This document shows, in pieces, positions 1 through 5,094 of a DNA stretch of 11,096 bases. The stretch covers positions 1 to 11,096 of the forward strand of contig JAFQVZ010000315.1 in assembly GCA_017407765.1 (NCBI GenBank), given 5' to 3'. Both the position numbers and the translations under genes were made by a program. Below the pieces are notes generated by a model. The model searched no databases and was not told where the DNA came from. It worked only from the letters and a program-made list of their open reading frames with translations. Source of the stretch: Clostridia bacterium. GTDB lineage: Bacteria > Bacillota > Clostridia > Oscillospirales > Butyricicoccaceae. Numbering within the stretch: the first letter of the stretch is position 1; each line of letters begins with the position of its first letter.

Positions 1-1
1 G

Positions 2-226
2 ATATGCGCTCAGCGGCATATTCACATGACACCGGAAGATGCAGAGCGTGTGGGTGTGCGAGATAAACAGGAAGTCAGAATGCAGGTGTTTACAAAACGA
101 CCGCTGGTTTTTGAGGACGTACAGGTGCGGGTCAGCGATAAGTTTGACACTTATGTGCATCTGGACTATGACGAGGCGAATGCCTGCGGATGGGAGTCGG
201 GTGACCTCGGGAGGATTTTGCTGTGA
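2..226 (+). CDS. pduL: PduL-type phosphate acyltransferase, C-terminal part (5' end outside window)
   Basis: This is the last 74 residues of a reading frame already open at the window edge. It begins ICAQRHIHMTPEDAERVGV, the C-terminal domain signature of PduL (EutD-like) phosphotransacylase, with the RHIHM histidines of the metal/active-site region. It continues to a VRVSDKF...VHLDYDEANACGW block, also typical of the family. PduL moves the acyl group of acetyl- or propionyl-CoA to phosphate, recycling CoA inside microcompartments. The ATG at 26 lies inside the conserved motif and is an internal Met, so this is a partial gene and not a short ORF. Its TGA overlaps the GTG start of the next gene, and it sits just upstream of eutN and eutH, which fits a Firmicutes eut operon. 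The family call is firm; whether the acyl group is acetyl or propionyl is inferred from context (acetyl). Confidence 0.88.
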   Translation: MCAQRHIHMTPEDAERVGVRDKQEVRMQVFTKRPLVFEDVQVRVSDKFDTYVHLDYDEANACGWESGDLGRILL

Positions 227-621
227 TACGTGCGCTGCTGATTGGAAAACAGCCTGCCTGCGATTTGGGATACGAGTATGTTTCCGAAGGTGCGTGTGAT
301 GTTGTAGTCATAGGGTCGCTGAGTATAGGTGAGCTTCTTAAGTTTCGCGATGAGCGGGTGCTTGAGGCGCTGGCGCAGGGAAAGAGTGTGTATCTTTATA
401 CCCCTGGACTTCCGGAAGCGCCTAAAAACAGAGCGCTCTCCGCTGCTTTAAGCTCTGCTCAAAGGGACCTTAAAAACTGGGGCGTACTGTTCACAGACGG
501 AGGCAGGCGTAGACTTGTCACGGCAGAGGACGCAAGAGAGCTCAGACGTATGGGAAAAATGCCTGCGCTGGGAGCTGTGCTGACACCTCTTGCCAAGGAG
601 ATTCTGGAGGGAAAGCAATGA
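223..621 (+). CDS. Eut microcompartment-associated protein of unknown function
   Basis: This 132-residue protein lies between pduL and eutN. The GTG start at 223 overlaps the pduL stop and has a strong SD (GGGAGG, 209-214) eight bases upstream, which decides the start. No signal peptide or membrane span is visible. Residues about 27-40 (VVVIGSLSIGELL) and 57-63 (VYLYTPG) look like the beta-strand/loop alternation of a Rossmann- or flavoprotein-like fold. The C-terminus has a conserved-looking MPALGAVLTPLAKE segment. Non-proteobacterial eut operons are known to carry a hypothetical protein family near this position (TIGR02536, from memory), and I suspect this is a member or short relative; I cannot confirm it. 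The stop overlaps the eutN ATG, so translation is probably coupled. Function unknown; a role in the ethanolamine microcompartment is inferred only from context. Confidence 0.7.
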   Translation: MIRALLIGKQPACDLGYEYVSEGACDVVVIGSLSIGELLKFRDERVLEALAQGKSVYLYTPGLPEAPKNRALSAALSSAQRDLKNWGVLFTDGGRRRLVTAEDARELRRMGKMPALGAVLTPLAKEILEGKQ

Positions 622-854
622 AAATCGGCACTGTCACAGGATCTGTATGGGCGACAAGAAAAGTGCAAAGCCTTCAGGGACAAACCTTTCTGATTGTAAA
701 AACCGAACGGGATGAGTTGGTGGCGGCAGATTGTGTAGGTGCAGGAGCAGGAGACAGGGTGATGGTGGTTTTCGGCACCGTTGCCCGTCACTTTTGCGAT
801 AATGCGCCCGTGGATGCGGCTGTTATAGCCATTGTAGATACAAAAAAGGAGTAG
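618..854 (+). CDS. eutN: EutN/CcmL-family microcompartment vertex protein
   Basis: A 78-residue protein of the EutN/CcmL/CsoS4 family, whose pentamers cap the vertices of polyhedral bacterial microcompartments. Visible family features are the N-terminal strand with KIGTVTGSVWATRKVQSL, the central LVAADCVGAGAGDRVMVV block, and the C-terminal PVDAAVIAIVD motif. The length is at the short end for the family, which usually runs 80-95 residues. The ATG overlaps the stop of the preceding gene (ATGA) and has GGAGGG at 606-611. Six bases after its stop comes eutH, whose SD lies in the end of eutN. In ethanolamine degradation the shell confines acetaldehyde, and EutN closes it. Confidence is high from sequence alone. 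Confidence 0.92.
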   Translation: MKIGTVTGSVWATRKVQSLQGQTFLIVKTERDELVAADCVGAGAGDRVMVVFGTVARHFCDNAPVDAAVIAIVDTKKE

Positions 855-860
855 ATATAA

Positions 861-1949
861 ATGTCTGCACATGAAATTGTAATTGCTGTAATGGCGATTT
901 TTGCGTTGCTCGGTGCAGTGGACAGAATTATAGGTAATAAATTCGGCATTGGGCAGGAATTTGAAAACGGAATACTTGCCATGGGATCTCTTGCCGTGGC
1001 GATGCTTGGTATAATCGCGCTTGCGCCTGTGCTCGCATCACTTTTGCGCCCTGTTATAGTTCCCGTGTTCGGCTTGTTCGGCGCTGACCCTGCGATGTTT
1101 GCAGGAACCATCCTCGCCTGTGATATGGGCGGAGGCGCGCTGGCTGTTGAGATGGCAAGCGATCCCGACGCTGCTATGCTGGGTGGTGTGCTCACGGGAT
1201 CTATGCTTGGCGCGACAATAGTTTTTACTATTCCTGTCGCAATGGGTATTTTAAACCCTGAGGACAGACCTGCCATGGCAAAGGGTATACTGTGCGGCAT
1301 CGTCACCATACCTGTAGGTGTATTTATCGGAGGCGTTGTGGCAGGATTTAATATTGTAAGGGTGCTGAAAAACCTTATACCTATCGTTATAATAGCAGCG
1401 TTTATTGCACTGGGGCTTTGGAAAGCGGAACGCGCTATGGTAAAGGGCTTTTCTGTGTTTGGCAAAGTTGTCGTAATCATTATAACGGTAGGGCTGGCAG
1501 CGGCTATCGTCGAGGAGCTGACGGGCTTTGTGATAATACCGGGCTTGGCGCCGCTGTCCGAGGGCTTTGCTACGGTAGGCGCAATTGCCATAGTTCTTGC
1601 AGGTGCATTCCCGCTTGTTAATGTAATAACAAGACTCTTGAGAAAGCCGCTTATGAAGCTTGGAAGCAAGCTGGGCATAAATGATGTGGCGGCTGCAGGA
1701 CTTATCGCCAGTTTGGCAAATTCCATTGCCACATTTGGTATGGTAAAGGACATGAACAGGCGCGGAAAGGTGCTGAATATTGCCTTTGCGGTTTCCGCAG
1801 CCTTTGTATTTGGTGACCACCTTGGCTTTACTGCAGGCTTTGCACCCGAAATGCTGCCTGCGATGATAGTAGGCAAACTGACAGCAGGAATCAGCGCTGT
1901 GGCGGTGGCGATGCTTCTTACGAAAAAAGAGCGGGATATGGGAATATAA
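861..1949 (+). CDS. eutH: Ethanolamine permease EutH
   Basis: A 362-residue, highly hydrophobic protein with about ten predicted membrane segments, matching EutH in length and character. Recognisable conserved blocks are the N-terminal AVDRIIGNKFGIGQEFE region (residues about 19-35), CDMGGGALAVEMA (87-99), and FGDHLGFTAGF near residue 317. EutH is an inner-membrane ethanolamine transporter, important when the substrate is scarce or protonated at low pH. SD AAGGAG lies at 846-851, nine bases before the ATG. It is the last gene of the cluster: a hairpin terminator starts at its stop codon. In several Firmicutes eut operons eutN-eutH is likewise near the 3' end, often followed by eutQ, which is absent here. 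The long antisense ORF across this gene is a shadow. Confidence 0.93.
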   Translation: MSAHEIVIAVMAIFALLGAVDRIIGNKFGIGQEFENGILAMGSLAVAMLGIIALAPVLASLLRPVIVPVFGLFGADPAMFAGTILACDMGGGALAVEMASDPDAAMLGGVLTGSMLGATIVFTIPVAMGILNPEDRPAMAKGILCGIVTIPVGVFIGGVVAGFNIVRVLKNLIPIVIIAAFIALGLWKAERAMVKGFSVFGKVVVIIITVGLAAAIVEELTGFVIIPGLAPLSEGFATVGAIAIVLAGAFPLVNVITRLLRKPLMKLGSKLGINDVAAAGLIASLANSIATFGMVKDMNRRGKVLNIAFAVSAAFVFGDHLGFTAGFAPEMLPAMIVGKLTAGISAVAVAMLLTKKERDMGI

Positions 1950-1980
1950 AAAACAGCAGGGAACCCCTGCTGTTTTTTTA
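1948..1980. terminator. Bidirectional intrinsic terminator between convergent eutH and sigK
   Basis: A perfect 8-bp stem CAGCAGGG (1954-1961) / CCCTGCTG (1965-1972) with loop AAC is flanked by a run of A before it and seven T after it. On the plus strand it ends the eut transcript directly at the eutH stop. On the minus strand the A-run becomes a T-tract, so it can also end sigK, whose stop is 30 nt away. Confidence 0.93.
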
Positions 1981-2000
1981 TACATTATATATAGTGTATA
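1981..2000. repeat. AT-rich imperfect palindrome, copy 1 of a TACATTATA motif
   Basis: This segment begins TACATTATA and forms a nearly complete inverted repeat (TACATTATA pairing with TATAGTGTA through one G-T pair). The same nine bases start two related elements at 2727 and 3450. It lies between the terminator and the sigK stop. The function is unknown, and chance in AT-rich intergenic DNA is possible. Confidence 0.35.
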
Positions 2001-2009
2001 GAAAATTAT

Positions 2010-2711
2010 CTAAAAAGATATATCGTCACGGGAGAAAGCCTGCTTAAGTCTTGTCAGGGCTTTCTTTTCGATGCGCGAAACATAGCTTCTGCTTATGCCG
2101 CAGATTTCAGCGGTTTCGCGTTGGGTCTTTGGTTTTATGCCGCCCAAACCGTAGCGCAGGGCTATGATTTGCTGCTCGCGCTTTGTAAGCGTCTGCTCCA
2201 CGTAACGAAGAAGCTGCTCCCGGGTTTCTTTGGCACTGATGCTCTCCAGAAGATCCTCGTCGGAACTGACGGTGTCCATAAGTGACAGAGCGTTGCCGTC
2301 TTTGTCTGTGTCGATAGAATCCGAAAGGGAAAGATCGCCTGCGCTTTTCTTGAGACTTCGGAAATACATCAGTATCTCGTTTTCGATGCAGCGCGAGGCA
2401 TACGTGGCAAGCCTTACGCCCTTGTCGGGGCGGTAAGTCGACACGCCTTTTATAAGACCGATAGTGCCGATAGATATAAGGTCGTCCTGATCTCCGCTTT
2501 GAGTGTAGTATTTTTTGATGATGTGAGCGACCAGGCGTAGGTTGTGTTCGATGAGCTTGTTTCTGGCGCTTTCGTCACCCTGAAGAAACAGATCTACATA
2601 TTTTTGCTCGTCGCTTGCCGACAGGGGCTTTGGAAAAGAGTTGACGGTGTCCGAAAGCCTGAGCATTAAAAGCGGACTTGCGGCAAGCAGACCCAAAAAG
2701 ATAGAAAACAT
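2010..2711 (-). CDS. sigK: Sporulation sigma factor SigK (pro-sigma-K)
   Basis: A 233-residue sigma-70 family protein. Residues 1-16 are hydrophobic (MFSIFLGLLAASPLLM), as in the pro-sequence that the SpoIVFB membrane protease removes from pro-sigma-K. Region 2 covers about 52-122 (HNLRLVAHIIKK, DLISIGTIGLIKG, LATYASRCIENEIL). Region 4 with its helix-turn-helix covers about 165-226 (KREQQIIALRYGLGG, TQRETAEICGISRSYVSRIEK). It directs late mother-cell transcription (coat, spore maturation) during sporulation. The start at 2711 was chosen over an ATG 41 codons upstream because it gives the family N-terminus and has a GGAGG (about 2722-2726) ten bases ahead. The reading frame is continuous, with no skin-type excision element splitting region 2. 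It is convergent with eutH and divergent from the membrane protein gene at 2862. Confidence 0.95.
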   Translation of the reverse strand: MFSIFLGLLAASPLLMLRLSDTVNSFPKPLSASDEQKYVDLFLQGDESARNKLIEHNLRLVAHIIKKYYTQSGDQDDLISIGTIGLIKGVSTYRPDKGVRLATYASRCIENEILMYFRSLKKSAGDLSLSDSIDTDKDGNALSLMDTVSSDEDLLESISAKETREQLLRYVEQTLTKREQQIIALRYGLGGIKPKTQRETAEICGISRSYVSRIEKKALTRLKQAFSRDDISF

Positions 2712-2722
2712 TAAAATATGGC

Positions 2723-2746
2723 CTCCTACATTATAATATATAGGAG
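2723..2746 (-). promoter_or_regulatory. Hairpin that could mask the sigK Shine-Dalgarno
   Basis: On the minus strand CTCCTATAU can pair with AATGTAGGAG around a short AU loop, giving up to nine base pairs including one G-U. The 3' arm contains most of the sigK SD (AGGAGG). If transcription begins upstream of 2746, this hairpin would hide the ribosome binding site. If it begins at the SigE-like site described separately (about 2738), the left arm is missing and the SD is free. The pairing is seen; the regulatory role is inference. Confidence 0.4.
2727..2742. repeat. TACATTATAATAYATA motif, copy 2
   Basis: This 16-base element matches the copy at 3450-3465 at 15 of 16 positions. It lies within the hairpin just upstream of the sigK SD. 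Its centre ATTATAAT is itself palindromic, so it could be a protein-binding site or only AT-rich promoter-like sequence. Confidence 0.35.
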
Positions 2747-2774
2747 TATACGAAGGGCGGATTTGTCCGTATTC
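2745..2774 (-). promoter_or_regulatory. Possible SigE-type promoter for sigK
   Basis: Reading the minus strand, GAATACG (2774-2768), a 15-nt spacer and CGTATACT (2752-2745) fit the SigE consensus KMATATT-N14-CATACAMT at 5 of 7 and 6 of 8 positions. SigE-dependent expression of sigK is known in Bacillus. The predicted start, near 2738, lies about 27 nt before the ATG. The match is imperfect and could be chance. Confidence 0.3.
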
Positions 2775-2796
2775 GCAATAAAGTAAAATGCACAAG

Positions 2797-2825
2797 TTGA
2801 AAAGACAGAAAAAGTGATGTATAAT
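2797..2825 (+). promoter_or_regulatory. Sigma-A promoter of the membrane protein gene
   Basis: TTGAAA (2797-2802) and TATAAT (2820-2825) are separated by exactly 17 bases, a near-perfect housekeeping promoter. Transcription should start around 2832, leaving a short leader of about 30 nt before the ATG at 2862. It is divergent from sigK and its elements do not overlap the SigE-like site. Confidence 0.85.
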
Positions 2826-2861
2826 TCTCAGCATAACGCAGACCCGGAGGGAAGTTGAAAA

Positions 2862-3422
2862 ATGGAAAGAAGAAACGAAAACTTTCGCAAACGCAGAAGT
2901 TATTATGATGACTATAAGAAAACCGCGTCAGGCGAGTACATATACGCAGGGCTGCGCTATGAATATGTAAGCAAGACGGGCAAAACACGCGCTGCGTGGA
3001 TGCGTGATATGCTGCTTATGTGCATTGCAGCGTTTGCAATTGTGTTTGTGCCGGGATTTTTGCATGTACCGGGACTTAACAACTGCGCGTATGTTCTGCT
3101 GCCTTACGGAGTGGGCATAATTGCCGCGGGATACCTCGTTGTGATTACAGCAAGACTTGCGATGGCAAAGGATGACATCAAGGCCTGGGAATACGACCGA
3201 TCTATAAAAGCCTTTCCCGGCGGCACGGTGTTTTTGCTTGTTATGTGTACTGCAAATATTATCTGCGAGATCGTTTGTGTTGCACTGAACGGAATCGGCG
3301 GAAAAACGGCAGAATTTATAATTTATCTTGTCTGTCAGCTCGCTGCAGGTGCTTTTGCGCTGCTGGTATCCCGTCTTGCCAAAAGTGTCAAATGGAAGGT
3401 TATTGAGAGTAACGGCATCTGA
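2862..3422 (+). CDS. Four-helix membrane protein of unknown function
   Basis: A 186-residue protein I do not recognise. The N-terminal 47 residues are charged and tyrosine-rich (MERRNENFRKRRSYYDDYKK, later EYIYAGLRYEYVS) and lack a signal peptide. Four hydrophobic segments follow at about 48-69, 76-99, 121-143 and 149-170, then a short basic tail. By the positive-inside rule the N-terminus is probably cytoplasmic. A strong SD (GGAGG, 2846-2850) and a near-consensus sigma-A promoter precede it, and a hairpin terminator follows, so it is a single-gene unit expressed in vegetative cells. No catalytic motif is visible. The neighbours (sigK on one side, ribosomal operon on the other) do not indicate a role. 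That it is a real gene is well supported by promoter, SD, terminator and composition; its function is unknown. Confidence 0.82.
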   Translation: MERRNENFRKRRSYYDDYKKTASGEYIYAGLRYEYVSKTGKTRAAWMRDMLLMCIAAFAIVFVPGFLHVPGLNNCAYVLLPYGVGIIAAGYLVVITARLAMAKDDIKAWEYDRSIKAFPGGTVFLLVMCTANIICEIVCVALNGIGGKTAEFIIYLVCQLAAGAFALLVSRLAKSVKWKVIESNGI

Positions 3423-3449
3423 AATCCCAAATAATGTGGTTCGAAAATA

Positions 3450-3465
3450 TACATTATAATACATA
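3450..3465. repeat. TACATTATAATAYATA motif, copy 3
   Basis: A near-identical partner (15/16) of the element at 2727-2742, located between the membrane protein gene stop and its terminator. No suitably spaced -35 element is visible on either strand, so it does not look like a promoter. The function is unknown. Confidence 0.35.
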
Positions 3466-3473
3466 TTGTGACT

Positions 3474-3505
3474 GCCCGCCTGTTAAAAAGGCGGGCAAAT
3501 ATTTT
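3474..3505 (+). terminator. Intrinsic terminator after the membrane protein gene
   Basis: A perfect 7-bp GC stem GCCCGCC (3474-3480) / GGCGGGC (3490-3496) with a 9-nt loop is followed by AAATATTTT. The tail is not a pure T-run, but stem strength and position 50 nt after the stop codon support termination. This isolates the gene from the S10 operon promoter downstream. Confidence 0.8.
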
Positions 3506-3561
3506 CGTTAAAACCATACAAATTTCATATAAAAAATTTAGTAAAAAGTCTGAAAAATCTA

Positions 3562-3590
3562 TTGACATATTAAAAAGTTTCTGTTATTCT
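3562..3590 (+). promoter_or_regulatory. Promoter of the S10 ribosomal protein operon
   Basis: TTGACA (3562-3567), an exact consensus -35, is followed after 17 bases by TATTCT (3585-3590), one base from consensus. The upstream 30 bases are A-rich, like an UP element. The start point should be near 3597, giving a leader of about 330 nt before rpsJ. This shows that the operon here does not depend on a str-operon promoter. Confidence 0.88.
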
Positions 3591-3596
3591 ACTTAG

Positions 3597-3927
3597 GCAC
3601 GTCGGGTGAAGAGTGCCCATTTACGTGCAAAAATTGCGATGATCCGGGAGATTGCAGGCTAGGCCTGGTCACTTCCGGGGAGTATGTCCGGTATCGACTC
3701 TTTTGTCGGTACGCAATCGGGCGGCTGAGAAAGTGCTGTATATTTAGCGTATATCGCTTGTGCAGGGACAAACCGGCCGGAAAAATGCTGATTTTCTGCC
3801 GGTTATTTTCTTGAACAGGAATGATACGCACGGTTACGTGTGCAGGATTTTCTCATCCGTACGGACTAAAATCACGGAACCCAATGCCGTGACAGAAGAA
3901 ACGTACGTGTTAGGAGGACACACAATA
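3597..3927 (+). ncRNA. Structured 5' leader of the S10 operon, candidate cis-regulatory RNA
   Basis: An untranslated leader of about 330 nt with many helices. Near the 5' end GCACGT (3597-3602) can pair with ACGTGC (3623-3628), or alternatively GGCAC (3596-3600) with GTGCC (3613-3617). GATTGC (3650-3655) pairs with GCAATC (3713-3718) and encloses ACUUC/GGGGU-type and GTATCGAC/GTCGGTAC (3691-3698/3705-3712) hairpins. AGCG/CGCT (3746-3749/3755-3758) follows. A terminator-like hairpin lies at 3771-3812. Then come a TCCGTACGGA palindrome (3856-3865) and TCACGG/CCGTGA (3872-3877/3887-3892). The rpsJ SD is AGGAGG (3912-3917). In E. coli, L4 represses the S10 operon through its leader by attenuation and translation block. 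I do not recognise this leader as that element, and which protein or signal it binds is unknown. Confidence 0.65.
3771..3812 (+). terminator. Candidate attenuator (leader terminator) of the S10 operon
   Basis: AACCGGC (3771-3777) pairs perfectly with GCCGGTT (3798-3804). Past one mismatch the stem continues through GGAAA/TTTTC (3779-3783 with 3792-3796), leaving an 8-nt loop. ATTTTCTT follows, giving a T-rich tail interrupted by single bases. This is the shape of an intrinsic terminator placed within the leader, about 175-215 nt after the promoter and 115 nt before rpsJ. Premature termination here would control the whole operon. The structure is seen in the sequence; the attenuation activity is inferred. 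Confidence 0.6.
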
Positions 3928-4239
3928 ATGGCATCCAAGAAAATGATCCGCATCAGACTCAAGGCTTATGATCACCAGCTCATCGATCAGGCAGCAAGCC
4001 AGATCGTTGAAACAGCAAAGCGCACAGACGCAAAAGTTTCCGGTCCTATTCCCCTTCCCCCACAGAAGGACGGAGTTACCATTCTCCGCGCGGTTCACAA
4101 GTATAAGGACAGCAGAGAGCAGTTTGAGAGAAGAACACACAAGAGACTCATCGACATCATGAACCCCACACAGAAGACTGTTGAGGCTCTCATGTCCCTC
4201 GAGCTTCCCGCAGGTGTAGAAATCGAAATCAAGCTGTAA
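3928..4239 (+). CDS. rpsJ: 30S ribosomal protein S10 (uS10)
   Basis: At 103 residues this is the usual length for S10. The start at 3928 ([16 protein letters not shown]) was chosen because it gives the conserved N-terminus and has AGGAGG (3912-3917) ten bases upstream. The frame is open a further 56 codons upstream, but that part lies in the structured leader and is not S10-like. Conserved blocks include GPIPLPP (residues about 38-44) and the [16 protein letters not shown] segment that forms the long loop entering the 30S head. S10 assembles late in the 30S head and, with NusB, is part of the antitermination complex on rRNA transcripts. It is the first gene of the operon and is separated from rplC by an unusually long 135-nt structured gap. 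Confidence 0.98.
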   Translation: MASKKMIRIRLKAYDHQLIDQAASQIVETAKRTDAKVSGPIPLPPQKDGVTILRAVHKYKDSREQFERRTHKRLIDIMNPTQKTVEALMSLELPAGVEIEIKL

Positions 4240-4374
4240 ACCGCAAAAACCCACATTAATTTGTATGAACCCGAATCGCCTGCAACTTGCGTGAACAGGC
4301 GGGGTCATGTTAGCAGCCTCTCGCCGATAAAGAGCGACGCGAGCTAACCAATAACCTATAAGGAGGAAATCATA
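4240..4374 (+). ncRNA. Structured rpsJ-rplC intercistronic region
   Basis: A 135-nt gap inside an operon where other gaps here are 20 nt or less. CGCCTG (4277-4282) pairs with CAGGCG (4296-4301). GTTAGC (4309-4314) pairs with GCTAAC (4343-4348), and within it CTCGC (4320-4324) can pair with GCGAG (4339-4343), or TCGC with GCGA (4334-4337), as alternatives. No T-tract follows any stem, so these are not intrinsic terminators. The rplC SD AAGGAGG (4360-4366) is left outside the helices. It may be a binding site for an operon-encoded protein, a processing site or a stability element; which one cannot be told from sequence. Confidence 0.5.
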
Positions 4375-5076
4375 ATGAACAAAGCGATCATCGGAAAAAA
4401 GGTCGGCATGACGCAGATCTTCGATGATAAGGGCAAGGTCATTCCTGTAACAGTAATTGAAGCAGGTCCTTGCGTAGTAGTCCAGAAGAAGACTGTTGAG
4501 AACGACGGTTACCAGGCTGTACAGCTCGGCTTCCAGGCTACAAAGGAGCACAAGCTCTCCAAGCCCGAAGTTGGCCATCTTAAGAAGGCTGGCGTAGAGA
4601 TGATGAAGTATCTGAAGGAGTTCCGTCTGGATGATACAGCAACAGGCGCACTGAACATCGGTGATGTAGTTAAGGCTGACGTTTTCGCAGCTGGCGACAA
4701 GATCGACGTAACAGGCATCTCTAAGGGTAAGGGTTATGCCGGCGTTATCAAGCGTCACGGCGCACATCGCACACCCACAACACACGGCGGCGGTCCTGTT
4801 CACAGACATGCCGGTTCCATGGGCGCTTGCTCTTCCCCTTCCAGAATCTTCAAGGGTAAGATCGGTGCAGGTCACATGGGTTGCGAGCAGGTAACAATCA
4901 TGAACCTCGACGTAGTTAAGGTTGACGCAGAGCTGAACATGATCGCAGTTCGCGGCGCTATCCCCGGTCCTAAGGGCGGCGTTGTTTACCTGAAGAACAC
5001 AATGAAGAACAACAGAGTTAAGAACACTGTCGTAACAGTAAGTACTAACCCCCAGAAGAAATCTGCCAGAGGCTAA
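4375..5076 (+). CDS. rplC: 50S ribosomal protein L3 (uL3)
   Basis: L3 is an early-assembly protein binding domain VI of 23S rRNA, with a long loop reaching the peptidyl transferase centre. The N-terminus [20 protein letters not shown] is diagnostic. The central [13 protein letters not shown] and [16 protein letters not shown] blocks form the conserved finger and include the glutamine-methylation neighbourhood of other L3 proteins, and GPKGG lies near the C-terminus. The protein is 233 residues, against roughly 205-215 usually. The excess is a C-terminal tail of about 20 residues (after LKNTMKNN), rich in Val, Thr and Lys. SD AAGGAGG lies at 4360-4366. It is followed 18 nt later by rplD. Confidence 0.98.
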   Translation: MNKAIIGKKVGMTQIFDDKGKVIPVTVIEAGPCVVVQKKTVENDGYQAVQLGFQATKEHKLSKPEVGHLKKAGVEMMKYLKEFRLDDTATGALNIGDVVKADVFAAGDKIDVTGISKGKGYAGVIKRHGAHRTPTTHGGGPVHRHAGSMGACSSPSRIFKGKIGAGHMGCEQVTIMNLDVVKVDAELNMIAVRGAIPGPKGGVVYLKNTMKNNRVKNTVVTVSTNPQKKSARG

Positions 5077-5094
5077 GAAAGGAGAGAGTTATAA

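Noticed and set aside
26..226. Short independent gene starting at ATG 26
   Set aside because: The ATG is the Met inside the conserved RHIHM motif; the frame is open to the window edge, so it is the end of pduL.
788..1876. Long minus-strand frame opposite eutH
   Set aside because: It is an Ala/Ser/Thr/Ile-rich shadow of a hydrophobic gene in GC-biased codons, with no family similarity.
2712..2834. 41-codon upstream extension of sigK
   Set aside because: It is outside the family length, has no suitable SD and crosses the sigma-A promoter of the divergent gene; the start at 2711 has GGAGG and the pro-sequence.
3760..3927. In-frame N-terminal extension of rpsJ by 56 codons
   Set aside because: It lies in the structured leader across the terminator hairpin, lacks S10 similarity and has no good SD; the start at 3928 has AGGAGG and the family N-terminus.
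3597..3927. T-box or known metabolite riboswitch in the S10 leader
   Set aside because: No AGGGTGG-type T-box sequence or other riboswitch core that I recognise; the downstream genes fit ribosomal-protein control better.
3910..4875. Minus-strand frame of 321 codons opposite rpsJ and rplC
   Set aside because: It is a Cys/Leu-rich antisense shadow that spans two ribosomal genes and their gap.
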